Source: Flexicrinis sp001567485 (GTDB lineage Bacteria > Chloroflexota > Anaerolineae > Aggregatilineales > Phototrophicaceae). From it: a stretch of 64,000 nt of DNA. The stretch is from contig SZPI01000006.1 of assembly GCA_030263635.1 (NCBI GenBank), positions 17,981 to 81,980 of the forward strand, given 5' to 3'. The notes below the pieces were generated by a model. That model ran no database searches, was not told the DNA's origin, and saw only the letters and a list, made by a program, of their open reading frames with translations. Each line of letters begins with the position of its first letter. Position 1 is the first letter of the stretch. Positions 8,543 to 17,159 of this stretch are shown one piece after another. The translations under genes and the position numbers were made by a program.

Positions 8543-9435
8543 AACCGCTCAAGATTCAGGGCGTCATTGTTCCGCTGCTCACCCCGATCGCAAACGACAC
8601 CGTCGACCAAGAGGGGCTGGCGCGCCTGATCGACTTCGTGATCGAACACGGCGTCACCGGGCTGTTCCCGCTTGGAACGACCGGCGAAGGCCCGCTGTTC
8701 ACGGCGGATGAGCGTAAACGGGTGGCCGAATGGACGGTGAAGCACACGGCCGGGCGGGTTCCGGTGATTATCCACACCGGCATGATTACCACAGCCGAGA
8801 CCATCGCCCTCACCCGTCATGCGCGCGATGCCGGCGCGGACGCCGCCGCCGTCGTCCCGCCGTACTTCTATACGCTCACCGAAGACGCGCTGTTCGACCA
8901 CTTCGCGGCGGTCGCCAAAGCCGTGCCGGACTTCCCGATCTACCTCTACAACAACCCCGGCGTGACGCCGAACGCGCTGTCGACCCGGCTGGTCGTCGAG
9001 CTGGCCGGCGCATTCGCGAACATCATCGGCCTCAAAGACAGCAGCGGCGGGTTGGCGACGCTGTTCGCAAGCCGTGATTTGCATGACGGCGAGTTCAACA
9101 CCGCCAGCGGCCCCGACGGCTTGATCCTCGCGGCGCAGGCGATCGGCGTGGATGCCTGTGTCTCCGGCAACGCCAACGTCGTCCCTGAGCTGGTGGTCGG
9201 CATTATGAAGGCCGCCAAGGCCGGCGATCTCGCCACGGGCCGCGCCCTGCAAGCACGGTTGGATCAGGTGCGGGTGATCCTCGCGGATGGCGCCGACCTG
9301 TCGCGTTACAAGGCGATGTGCGCCAAACGCGGCGTCCCGATTGGAGATGTACGCGCCCCGCTTCGGAAGGCTGTGTCCGAGCGGATCGACGCGTGTTGGG
9401 AGCAGTTGAGCGATATTCTGGCGCTCCCCATCTAG
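8539..9435 (+). CDS. Dihydrodipicolinate synthase / N-acetylneuraminate lyase family aldolase
   Basis: A 298-residue TIM-barrel class I aldolase started at ATG 8539 (AAGGA 8 nt upstream, ATGA overlap with the previous gene). The superfamily residues are intact: GTTGEGP near residue 48, Tyr137 in YLYNNPG and the Schiff-base Lys166 in GLKDSSGG. The family covers DapA, NanA and several 2-keto-3-deoxy sugar-acid aldolases, and sequence alone does not separate them. Its place between a sialidase-like gene and a sugar importer favours sugar-acid cleavage, giving pyruvate plus an aldose or N-acetylmannosamine, over lysine synthesis. Confidence 0.88.
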   Translation: MKPLKIQGVIVPLLTPIANDTVDQEGLARLIDFVIEHGVTGLFPLGTTGEGPLFTADERKRVAEWTVKHTAGRVPVIIHTGMITTAETIALTRHARDAGADAAAVVPPYFYTLTEDALFDHFAAVAKAVPDFPIYLYNNPGVTPNALSTRLVVELAGAFANIIGLKDSSGGLATLFASRDLHDGEFNTASGPDGLILAAQAIGVDACVSGNANVVPELVVGIMKAAKAGDLATGRALQARLDQVRVILADGADLSRYKAMCAKRGVPIGDVRAPLRKAVSERIDACWEQLSDILALPI

Positions 9436-9533
9436 CCTTTGACGAAGGAAATGCAGAGGAGGTGGCACAGGTCAAAACTCGACACGAACGCGCAGCACCA
9501 AGATGACAATAGCCAAGTTCTGGAGGAACCATC

Positions 9534-10820
9534 ATGCGTAAACTCACCGTATCGCTCCTTCTGATTGTCCTGCTCGCCCTGTTTGGTGTCGCCTCGGCGC
9601 AGGATGTCGTAACGTTGGAATTCTGGGGTGGCTGGACGGGGCCGGACGGCGCGATCATGCAGAAGCTGGTCGACCAGTACAACGCGGAAAATCCGGGTGT
9701 ACACGTCAACCTGACCGTTCAGCAGTGGTCGCCGCTGTTCGACGCGTTCATCGCCGCAGCCAGCGCCGGCACGTCGCCTGACATCATGGCGATGCACCCG
9801 CAGGAAACCGCCATGTTCATCAACCTCGGCCTGATTGATCCGGTCGAGGACATCGTTGCCGCGTCCGAGGTCTTCCAAAAGGACGCTTACGTGCAGAAGG
9901 CGTGGGACTTGCAGTTCTACGACGGCACGATGTACGCGCTTCCGTTTGACCTCGGCGTTCACGGCCTGTTCTACAACGTCGATATGTTCGAAGAAGCCGG
10001 TATCGAAGCCGCGCCGACCAACGCCGAGGAGTTCCTCGAAGCGGCGCGTCTGCTGACGGTCGACGCCAACGGCCTGCACCCGGGTGACGAGGGCTTCGAC
10101 CCCGCCAACATCGTGCGCTATGCCATCAACATGCACACCAACCACCACGCGTTCTATCAGTGGTATGCGCTGTACAACCAGCTTGGCGGCCAGCTCTTCA
10201 GCGAGGACGGCATGTCCTGCGCGATGGATCTCGACAAGGCGGCTCAGGCGTGGAAGTGGCTGCAAGACTTGGTGTACGTGCACTATGCCGCGCCACAGGG
10301 CCAGACCGACTACGCCCGCGACTTCATCTCCGGCCGCACGGCCATGCTGATCGACGGCCCGTGGCAGATTCCGGCGATGATCGCGGCGGAAGCCGACGGC
10401 CTAAACTGGGCCACCGCCCCCTATCCCACCATCTTCGATCAGCCCGCGGTGTGGGGCAGCGGCCACGACTTCACCTTCCCGACCTACGCCGACCCTGAGA
10501 AGCGCGACGAAGCGATCGCGTTTATCGAGTGGCTGGGCGCCAACTCGTTCGACTGGCTAGAATCGGGCCAGCTTCCGATCCGCAACGACATCATCGAGTC
10601 TGAGGAGTTCGCCGAACTCAAGGGCCGCCAGTCGTTCGTGGATATGCTGCCCAATCAGGTTCTGCTGCCGAACATCCCCAAGTTCTCTGAGATCTTCGCG
10701 TCCAACGCCCCGACCCCGATGATGGTCATGGGCCAGCGCATCATCCTTGAGAACGCCGATGTCGCAACCGAGGTCGAGAACGCCTGTAACCTCATCACGG
10801 CGATCCTCTCGGTTCCGTAA
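9534..10820 (+). CDS. ABC transporter sugar-binding protein (CUT1, solute-binding family 1)
   Basis: A 428-residue secreted binding protein. Residues 1-23 are a signal peptide (basic MRK, hydrophobic core, SAQD cleavage region) without a lipobox cysteine. Mature residues include LEFWGGWTGPDG and SPDIMAMHP, typical of family-1 sugar-binding proteins. GGAGG-like SD (around 9521) lies 9 nt before the ATG. It should present a mono- or oligosaccharide, or a sugar acid, to the two permeases downstream. The gene is followed by a GC-rich stem-loop before the permeases. No ATPase is encoded in this operon, so it may use the UgpC-type ATPase at 17160-18239 or another shared MsmK-like protein. Confidence 0.9.
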   Translation: MRKLTVSLLLIVLLALFGVASAQDVVTLEFWGGWTGPDGAIMQKLVDQYNAENPGVHVNLTVQQWSPLFDAFIAAASAGTSPDIMAMHPQETAMFINLGLIDPVEDIVAASEVFQKDAYVQKAWDLQFYDGTMYALPFDLGVHGLFYNVDMFEEAGIEAAPTNAEEFLEAARLLTVDANGLHPGDEGFDPANIVRYAINMHTNHHAFYQWYALYNQLGGQLFSEDGMSCAMDLDKAAQAWKWLQDLVYVHYAAPQGQTDYARDFISGRTAMLIDGPWQIPAMIAAEADGLNWATAPYPTIFDQPAVWGSGHDFTFPTYADPEKRDEAIAFIEWLGANSFDWLESGQLPIRNDIIESEEFAELKGRQSFVDMLPNQVLLPNIPKFSEIFASNAPTPMMVMGQRIILENADVATEVENACNLITAILSVP

Positions 10821-10836
10821 CGATCTAACCCGCCAT

Positions 10837-10875
10837 GTGGCCCGGCGCGACAGAGACACCGCCGCGCCGGGTCAC
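10837..10875 (+). promoter_or_regulatory. Stem-loop between binding-protein and permease genes (copy 1 of 5 such positions)
   Basis: The 13-nt arms 10837-10849 (GTGGCCCGGCGCG) and 10863-10875 (CGCGCCGGGTCAC) pair with a single G-U, with a 13-nt loop. It lies 16 nt after the binding-protein stop. Such hairpins protect the upstream message and lower readthrough, giving excess binding protein. Confidence 0.6.
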
Positions 10876-10906
10876 GCAGCCACATCGAAAGTTGAGGGAA
10901 GCCGCC

Positions 10907-11839
10907 ATGCGAATCACGCCCAACGCAGCACACCGGGGGGATCCGGCCGTCGCATTGGCGACCAAAATGCGGTCGCGCGCCTCTTTTACACCTTATCTGT
11001 TCATCCTGCCGTACTTGGTTTTCTTCGTGCTGTTCCGGCTCGGGCCATCGCTCGCAGGGCTGGGGATCTCGTTCACCAACTGGCAAGCCGTCCGCCCGCC
11101 GCAGTACATCGCGTTCGCCAATTTTTCGGCGATGGGCCGCGATCCCCTGTTCAGCGCCGCGTTCAGCAATACGGTGTTCTTCGTGGTCATCACGGTTCCC
11201 GCGCTGATCATCCTCAGCCTTGCCCTCGCGCTCTTCTTGAACCAGTCGCGGCGCGGCCGGACGCTTGGTCGGGTTGCGGTCTTTATGCCGTTCGTCATCA
11301 TGTCGACTGTCGTCGGCGTGCTGTGGACGTGGATCCTCGACAAAGACTTCGGCCTGATGAACGCTTACCTCAACGTATTCGGCATTCAGGACGTGCCGTG
11401 GCTCGTGAGCGAAGGCACGGCTATGTACGGCGTCATCCTGACAACGGTGTGGTGGACGGTCGGCTACAACATGGTGCTTTTCCTCGCCGGCCTACAGGAC
11501 ATCCCGACCGAGTTGTACGAGGCGGCGCGCATCGACGGTGCGCGGTCGTGGGGCGTGTTCCGGTTCGTCACGCTGCCGATGCTCGCGCCGACCACCTTCC
11601 TCGTCCTCATGCTCACGGTGATCAACTCGTTTCAGGTGTTCGACCAAACTTATGTGATGACCGGCGGCGGCCCCGGCACCTCGACGCTGACGCTGGTGCA
11701 GTACATCTATACGACGTCGTTCCAGTTTCAGAAGTTTGGCTATGGATCGGCCATCGCGCTGATCCTGTTCGGCCTGTTGGTGCTGGTCGCGTTCTTCCAA
11801 ATCCGGGCGCACCGGCGCGGCATTGAGGGAGTCGAATAA
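10907..11839 (+). CDS. Sugar ABC transporter permease (MalF/UgpA type)
   Basis: About 310 residues from ATG 10907 (GAGGGAAG upstream); an in-frame start at 10835 would run through the stem-loop and is less likely. Six predicted helices begin at FILPYLVFFVLFRLGP. The ATPase-docking EAA loop reads YEAARIDGARSWGVFRFVTLPM near residues 205-225, and a further family block is VFDQTYVMTGGGPGTST. It partners the permease that starts 2 nt after its stop. Confidence 0.9.
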   Translation: MRITPNAAHRGDPAVALATKMRSRASFTPYLFILPYLVFFVLFRLGPSLAGLGISFTNWQAVRPPQYIAFANFSAMGRDPLFSAAFSNTVFFVVITVPALIILSLALALFLNQSRRGRTLGRVAVFMPFVIMSTVVGVLWTWILDKDFGLMNAYLNVFGIQDVPWLVSEGTAMYGVILTTVWWTVGYNMVLFLAGLQDIPTELYEAARIDGARSWGVFRFVTLPMLAPTTFLVLMLTVINSFQVFDQTYVMTGGGPGTSTLTLVQYIYTTSFQFQKFGYGSAIALILFGLLVLVAFFQIRAHRRGIEGVE

Positions 11840-11841
11840 CG

Positions 11842-12681
11842 ATGAACAAGACCTTGTCGCGCGTGGTGTGGTATGTCGTGTTGGCCGTCATCCTCGTGGT
11901 GGCGCTCGGCCCGGTGGTGTGGATGGTCGCCACGTCTCTCAAGCCTGAGACCGAGATCGTCACGACCGAAATCCGCTGGCTGCCGCAGAACGCGACGTTT
12001 GAACACTTCGGCGCGATCTTCCAAGCGCATCCGATGACGCAGTGGCTGTTCAACAGCTTGTTCACGGCGACAGCGGCGACCGTGCTTGTGCTCGTGCTCG
12101 ACTCGCTGGCGGGCTACGCCTTCGCGCGCCTGCGCTTTCGCGGCCGTGGCATCATCTTCCTGATCGTGCTGTCAATGCTGTTCGTCCCGATTCAAATCAC
12201 GATCATCCCGCTGTTCATCTTGTTCTCGCGGATGGGCCTGACCGATACGTATTGGGCGCTGATCCTGCCGGTGGGCGCGAACGTGACCGGCGTGTTCCTG
12301 ATGCGTCAGTTCTTCCTGAGCATCCCGGCGGAACTTGAAGAAGCCGCGCGCGTCGACGGCGCATCGACGTTTCGCATCCTCATCTCCATCGTGCTTCCGC
12401 TGGCCCGCCCTGCGCTGACCGCCGTCGCCATCATTACGTTCCTGTCGACATGGAACAGCTTCCTGTGGCCGCTGATCGTCACGCGCAGCGACAGCGTCCG
12501 GACGCTGCCGGTCGGGATCGCGCAGTTCCTCAGCTTGCGGCCCGGATTGGTGCAGGGCCAAATGAGCATCGGCCAGTCGATGGCCGGCGCGGTCGTCGCG
12601 GCCCTGCCTCCGATCGTGGTGTTCGTCATCTTGCAGCGGTATTTCATCGAAGGCATTTCACGCACGGGCTTGAAAGGCTAA
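11842..12681 (+). CDS. Sugar ABC transporter permease (MalG/UgpE type)
   Basis: A 279-residue permease with six helices. The first helix is followed by WMVATSLKPETEI, the classical MalG-type N-terminus, and the EAA loop is EEAARVDGASTFRILISIVLPL near residues 168-190. It completes the importer with the preceding permease and is in the same operon (2-nt gap upstream, 5-nt gap downstream). It is of normal length, which makes it a useful contrast to the PDZ-bearing MalG homologue at 18271-19860. Confidence 0.92.
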   Translation: MNKTLSRVVWYVVLAVILVVALGPVVWMVATSLKPETEIVTTEIRWLPQNATFEHFGAIFQAHPMTQWLFNSLFTATAATVLVLVLDSLAGYAFARLRFRGRGIIFLIVLSMLFVPIQITIIPLFILFSRMGLTDTYWALILPVGANVTGVFLMRQFFLSIPAELEEAARVDGASTFRILISIVLPLARPALTAVAIITFLSTWNSFLWPLIVTRSDSVRTLPVGIAQFLSLRPGLVQGQMSIGQSMAGAVVAALPPIVVFVILQRYFIEGISRTGLKG

Positions 12682-12686
12682 CGACA

Positions 12687-13583
12687 ATGCGAAACCCGGT
12701 CGCCGCCATGCGCGGGATCGTCACGGTGCTCAATACGCCATTCACCGAGGCCGACACGGTTGATCTCGATGCGCTGCGGCGTAACATCGAGATCGCGCTG
12801 GAGGCGGGCGTAGCCGGTTTCCTCGTGCCGGCGATGGCTGCCGAAGTCGACAAGCTCAGCGAGGCTGAACGGCTCGCGATGGTGCGCACGACAATTGACG
12901 CGGTGAACGGGCGCGTGCCGGTCATCGGGGGCGCATCCGCCGCCGACGCCGAGTCCCGTGAACGCGCGGCGCGCGCGCTGATCGACGCAGGCTGCCCCGG
13001 CATCCTCGCCAGCATCCCGTACACTGACGACGCCAGCTACGAACGCCACGTCCGCGCGCTGGCCGATCTACGGCCGGGCTTTCTCATGCTGCAAGATTGG
13101 GACTTCGCCGGCTACGGCCTGCCCGTCCCGCTGATCGTGCGGCTGTTTGAGTCGATCGAAGCGTTCGCGGCGATCAAGATCGAGGTGGTTCCCGCAGGGG
13201 TGAAATACTCGGAAGTCCTCGCGGCGACCGGCGGTGAAATCCACGTCTCTGGCGGGTGGGCCGTGATGCAGATGATCGAGGCGTTCGACCGCGGCGTACA
13301 CGCGGTGATGCCGACCGGAATGCACGCGATCTACACCGAGATCTACCGCCGCTGCGCCGCGGGCAACCGGACGGCCGCAAGAGCCTTGTTTGAACATCTG
13401 CTGCCGGTGCTGGCGTTCTCCAACCAGCACCTCGACATCTCAATCCATTTCTTCAAGCGGCTGTTGTGGCGGCAGGGCATCTATCCGACCGCCCGCGTCA
13501 GGCCGCCAACACTGCCGTTCGATACGATCCACATGCAAATCGCCGACGAACTCATCGACCTTGTGAACGAGCTGACGCCATGA
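12687..13583 (+). CDS. DHDPS/NAL superfamily protein with altered active-site motifs
   Basis: A 298-residue TIM-barrel paralogue of the aldolase at 8539-9435, started at ATG 12687; the frame is open to 12450 but that part lies in the permease gene. The Schiff-base lysine is kept (Lys164 in AAIKIEVVPAG). However, the G-T-T-G-E motif is replaced by PAMAAEVDKLS, and the catalytic Tyr region (YNxP) reads LQDWDFAGYG. The residues that bind the keto-acid carboxylate and relay protons therefore differ from DapA and NanA. It may be a different lyase or dehydratase of the superfamily. It overlaps the following SDR gene by ATGA (13580-13583). Confidence 0.82.
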   Translation: MRNPVAAMRGIVTVLNTPFTEADTVDLDALRRNIEIALEAGVAGFLVPAMAAEVDKLSEAERLAMVRTTIDAVNGRVPVIGGASAADAESRERAARALIDAGCPGILASIPYTDDASYERHVRALADLRPGFLMLQDWDFAGYGLPVPLIVRLFESIEAFAAIKIEVVPAGVKYSEVLAATGGEIHVSGGWAVMQMIEAFDRGVHAVMPTGMHAIYTEIYRRCAAGNRTAARALFEHLLPVLAFSNQHLDISIHFFKRLLWRQGIYPTARVRPPTLPFDTIHMQIADELIDLVNELTP

Positions 13584-14350
13584 ACGATCAAGCCGGGCTA
13601 ACCGGAACGTGTGTCCTGATTACCGGCGCGTCACGCGGGATTGGCCGCGCGTGCGCTATCGCTTTTGCAGAGCGCGGGGCGCGCGTGGCCGTGCATTACG
13701 GCTCGAACCGCGCCGCCGCCGAACACACGCTCGGCCTGCTGGCGGGCAAAGGTCACATCGCCGTTCAAGCCGACATCACCGACGCGTCCGCCGTACACGC
13801 GCTGGTCGAGGACGTCGCGGCCGGGTTCGGGCGGATCGACGTGCTGGTCAACAACGCCGGTATCTTCGAGGAGCATCCGCTGCCTCAGATGGACTATGAC
13901 GGGTGGCAGGCTGCATGGTCGCGGATCCTCTCGACCAACCTGATCGGCGCGGCGAACGCGACATACTGCGCGGCGCAGCACATGATCGCGCAAGGCGGCG
14001 GGCGTATCATCACGATCTCGTCACGAACCGCGTTTCGCGGCAAGCCGGAAGCCCCCGGTTACGCCGCGAGCAAGGCCGCGCTCAACGCGATGAGTCAATC
14101 GCTGTCGGTCGCGCTCGCCCCGCATGGAATCTACGTGTTCGTGATCGCGCCGGGGGTCGTGGATACCGACATGGCCGCCAATGACAAGGACTCCCCGGCG
14201 TGGGCCGCGATCGAGCAGCAAAGCCCGCTGGGCCGGGTGTGTCAGCCGGAGGAGGTGGCCCGAACCGCCGTGTTCCTCGCATCGCCCGGCGTTGAGTACC
14301 TGACCGGCGGCATCATCGACCTGTTCGGCGCGGCCTACTTACGCACGTAG
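13580..14350 (+). CDS. Short-chain dehydrogenase/reductase (SDR), last gene of the sugar-acid operon
   Basis: A 256-residue classical SDR from ATG 13580, translationally coupled to the aldolase-like gene. The cofactor motif is TGASRGIGRA near residues 14-23, the structural NNAG follows near 93-96, and the catalytic residues are the Ser of ISSRTAF with Tyr and Lys in GYAASKAAL. A closing block TGGIIDLFGA matches the FabG-like C-terminus. By context it probably oxidises or reduces a sugar or sugar-acid intermediate made by the aldolases. The exact substrate cannot be told. Confidence 0.88.
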   Translation: MNDQAGLTGTCVLITGASRGIGRACAIAFAERGARVAVHYGSNRAAAEHTLGLLAGKGHIAVQADITDASAVHALVEDVAAGFGRIDVLVNNAGIFEEHPLPQMDYDGWQAAWSRILSTNLIGAANATYCAAQHMIAQGGGRIITISSRTAFRGKPEAPGYAASKAALNAMSQSLSVALAPHGIYVFVIAPGVVDTDMAANDKDSPAWAAIEQQSPLGRVCQPEEVARTAVFLASPGVEYLTGGIIDLFGAAYLRT

Positions 14351-14682
14351 CGCGCCGCGGCACAGACCGCACATCAGCAGAGATCAGACGCGACATCCTC
14401 TCGAAAATCCGGTGACGCCGCGCCGAATCCAGATTACGGTTGGCGTTTTGCCGCTTGCCTTTGTACGATTACAAGGGTCGGCAGGCGGCCCCAAACACGC
14501 GATGGGCCGGGGCGGCGTCCCCCACAGCCCGAAATTACGCGCGGCGCGTTCGACAACCCTACGCGCTCAAGCGAGCGTCAACCGTAATCCCGTGCCTTAA
14601 GGCGTGAGTCAGCGCTGCGGCTCGAAACGAGGGCGGGCGGCGCCAGCACGGCGGATACAATCGAGAAGTATCGGATCAAAGC
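14351..14682. other. Intergenic region, no gene recognised
   Basis: 332 nt between the SDR stop and the LacI-type gene. A 62-codon frame at 14412-14600 has no recognisable motif or ribosome-binding site. TACAAT at 14656-14661 could be the -10 of the LacI-gene promoter, but I see no convincing -35. Confidence 0.5.
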
Positions 14683-15699
14683 ATGAAGCCCCCTCAAAAG
14701 GCAGCGACACTGCATGACGTTGCCACGCACTCCGGCGTCTCCTATCAAACCGTGTCGCGTGTTGTCAACAATCACCCCAGCGTCGCCGAAGCCACGCGAA
14801 ATCGCGTCCTGCGATCCATCGAAGCGCTGAAGTATCGCCCGAACCGTGCTGCCCGCAGCCTTGTCACCAATCGTTCCGACACCCTCGCCATCATGAGCTT
14901 CGGCTCGACCTTCTACGGCCCGGCGCAAATGTTGGCGAACATCACGCAGTACGCGCGCAGCAAGGGGTATCGGGTATCGCCCACTGCCATCGAGCAGCTG
15001 ACGCATGACGACGTCCGCGCGGCGCTGGATGATCTGCACGAACACCTCATCGACGGCGTGATCCTGATCGCTCCGGTCGTCTCGGACGTCATGAGCGAGG
15101 TGAATGAGCTGGCCGGGCGCATCCCGTACATCCAGATCGACACCGCGCCTCGGCCGGGGGTCGCATCTATCGGAATCGAGCAGGTGTACGGCACGCAGCT
15201 GGCGGTCAACCACCTGATCGACCTCGGACACCGCCGCATCGCCGAGATCAGCGGGCCGTTGAACTGGTACGACGCGATCATGCGGCATCGCAGTTGGGTG
15301 TCGACGATGGATCGGCACACACTGCGCCACGACATGACGGTTGAGGGGAATTGGACGGCCGAAAGCGGCTACAACGGGGTGCTGTCACTGCTCAACGACG
15401 GCGCCGAGTTCACCGCATTGGTCGCTGGCAACGATCAAATGGCGCTGGGCGCGATCGCGGCGCTCCACGAACACGGCCTCAACGTCCCGGACGACGTGTC
15501 GGTTGTCGGCTTTGACGACATCCCCGAATCGGCGTATTTCCTGCCCGCGCTGACGACCGTCCATCAGGACTTTAAGCTGCTCGGCGAGCAGTCGATCGAG
15601 CTGCTGATCTCGTTGATTCGCAATCCTGAGATGCCGATCCACCAGCGCGTACTCTATCCTGATCTGATCGTTCGGGGCAGCACCGCACCGGCGAGATGA
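14683..15699 (+). CDS. LacI family transcriptional regulator
   Basis: A 338-residue regulator. The N-terminal LacI helix-turn-helix (ATLHDVATHSGVSYQTVSRVVN) and hinge (LKYRPNRAARSL) fill residues 8-60. A periplasmic-binding-protein-like sensor domain follows, with AVNHLIDLGHRRIAEISGP, ALVAGNDQMALGAI and VVGFDDIPESAYFLPALTTV, all standard family blocks. It lies between the sugar-acid operon (same strand) and the ugp-like operon (convergent), so its regulon is not obvious. I found no clear LacI-type operator next to it. Confidence 0.92.
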   Translation: MKPPQKAATLHDVATHSGVSYQTVSRVVNNHPSVAEATRNRVLRSIEALKYRPNRAARSLVTNRSDTLAIMSFGSTFYGPAQMLANITQYARSKGYRVSPTAIEQLTHDDVRAALDDLHEHLIDGVILIAPVVSDVMSEVNELAGRIPYIQIDTAPRPGVASIGIEQVYGTQLAVNHLIDLGHRRIAEISGPLNWYDAIMRHRSWVSTMDRHTLRHDMTVEGNWTAESGYNGVLSLLNDGAEFTALVAGNDQMALGAIAALHEHGLNVPDDVSVVGFDDIPESAYFLPALTTVHQDFKLLGEQSIELLISLIRNPEMPIHQRVLYPDLIVRGSTAPAR

Positions 15700-15734
15700 C
15701 CTCATCTTCCGCACGGCGCCCGCAGCAGGCCGAT

Positions 15735-17153
15735 CTATACCAGCAGTTCGGGGTTGTCCGAACAGATCCCGGTCACACCCAGCCGCTTGAGTGACGCGAT
15801 AACCGGCGGGCGTTCCTCGTGCCATGTTACGACGCCCAACTTCGCCGCGCGCACCCGTGCGAGCCACTCCGGCGTGAGCAGCGTGCTCGGATCATCGGAC
15901 ACGCGCTCCCAGCACGGATGCACGACATCAGCCCCTGTCGCCTGTGCCAGCGCGACCGGATCGACGTGGGTTGAGCCGAACAGAATCGACGTCACGACAT
16001 CGGGCCGGTTGGCCTTGATCTCCGTCACCGTGTCGACGCTGAACGACGCGAAGATGACCGCCGACTTCATCCCGGTGCGATCCACCGCCGAAAACATGCG
16101 CGCAGCGGCCGCCGGCGTCAGCGCCTTGATGTCGAGGTACAGGCCGATACCCACCTCGCGCGATTGCTCAAGCAGTTGATCGAACGTCATCACCGGCGCC
16201 GCGGCCTGAAGCTGCTCCAGCGTCAGCTCGGGGATACGCCCCGGCACGCCGTAGACTCGATTCAGGCTGTCGTCGTGAGAGATCACCGGCACGCCGTCGG
16301 CGGTCACGCGCACATCGACCTCGACCAAATCCGATCCAAGCTCTGCGGCGATACGAATGGCGTCGGCGGAGTTCTCCTGCGCATGCGCGCTCGCGCCACG
16401 GTGGGCGATGCGCAGCACACGCCGTTCGTGTGGGGGAATCGTGCGTTCGAGTTCATCGAGCCACGCCGTCACACGCGGGGGAATCCACGCGTTGAGTGTG
16501 TCCCACGGCACGCATATCGCCTTCTCCAGCGCGAATCGAAGGTCGAACTGATGTGTCGGCTCGAACGCGTGGCGCTCAAGATACGTCCGAACCAGCTGAT
16601 TAGTGTTCGGATTGCGGTCGTGGATCACACCCTCGAACAGCGGAGTCACCCACACCCCTCCCGCCCCGCTGCGCGACGTACAGCTCCGGACGGTGTGCGG
16701 CTTGCGTTCGATCAACCACGCCGGCGACGGCGCGAACGCGTGCTTACCCGGTTCGGAACAGACGACCAACCGGCCATCTTCGGCGGGCAGCGCGCCGTGC
16801 TCGTCGATCATGCGGCTGTAGCCGCCATGCCAGCTCGCGTCGGCGTCGGCAAGCCGCCCGTCGGCGTCGAGAAACACCCAGATATGCTCAAGCTCGTACA
16901 GATGTTGAATGTCCCAGTCCCACCAGATCGCGTACTCGATGCACACCGCGCCGCGGCCGTCTAGCACGATGTCACGCGGGAACGACGGCGACGTTCCGTT
17001 GGCCCGAAACACCGTATAGCCAACCGCCAGCGGCTGGAACGGCTCACGCACGTCAAAGCGGATGACCGGCGCATGAGCGAGCGCCAACGCTCGGTCGGGC
17101 GTATCGGTCGACACGAAACGCAGATGCGCAACCTGATCGGTCAAAGATGTCAC
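15735..17153 (-). CDS. Glycerophosphodiester phosphodiesterase with N-terminal extension (UgpQ-like)
   Basis: A 472-residue protein from a GTG at 17153. The C-terminal ~240 residues are a GDPD TIM barrel, with RIAHRGASAHAQENSADA, a Glu/Asp pair in DLVEVDVRVTADG and VISHDDSLNRV, and a late block GLYLDIKAL. It would split glycerophosphodiesters to glycerol-3-phosphate and an alcohol. About 225 N-terminal residues (for example WWDWDIQHLYELEHIWVF) belong to no family I recognise and are absent from E. coli UgpQ (about 247 residues). No signal peptide is present. It is the last gene of the operon, 6 nt after the ATPase, the same relative place as ugpQ. Confidence 0.87.
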   Translation of the reverse strand: MTSLTDQVAHLRFVSTDTPDRALALAHAPVIRFDVREPFQPLAVGYTVFRANGTSPSFPRDIVLDGRGAVCIEYAIWWDWDIQHLYELEHIWVFLDADGRLADADASWHGGYSRMIDEHGALPAEDGRLVVCSEPGKHAFAPSPAWLIERKPHTVRSCTSRSGAGGVWVTPLFEGVIHDRNPNTNQLVRTYLERHAFEPTHQFDLRFALEKAICVPWDTLNAWIPPRVTAWLDELERTIPPHERRVLRIAHRGASAHAQENSADAIRIAAELGSDLVEVDVRVTADGVPVISHDDSLNRVYGVPGRIPELTLEQLQAAAPVMTFDQLLEQSREVGIGLYLDIKALTPAAAARMFSAVDRTGMKSAVIFASFSVDTVTEIKANRPDVVTSILFGSTHVDPVALAQATGADVVHPCWERVSDDPSTLLTPEWLARVRAAKLGVVTWHEERPPVIASLKRLGVTGICSDNPELLV

Positions 17154-17159
17154 TGCGTG

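Noticed and set aside
14412..14600. 62-codon frame in the gap before the LacI-type gene
   Set aside because: No motif, no ribosome-binding site and biased Arg/Pro/Ala composition.
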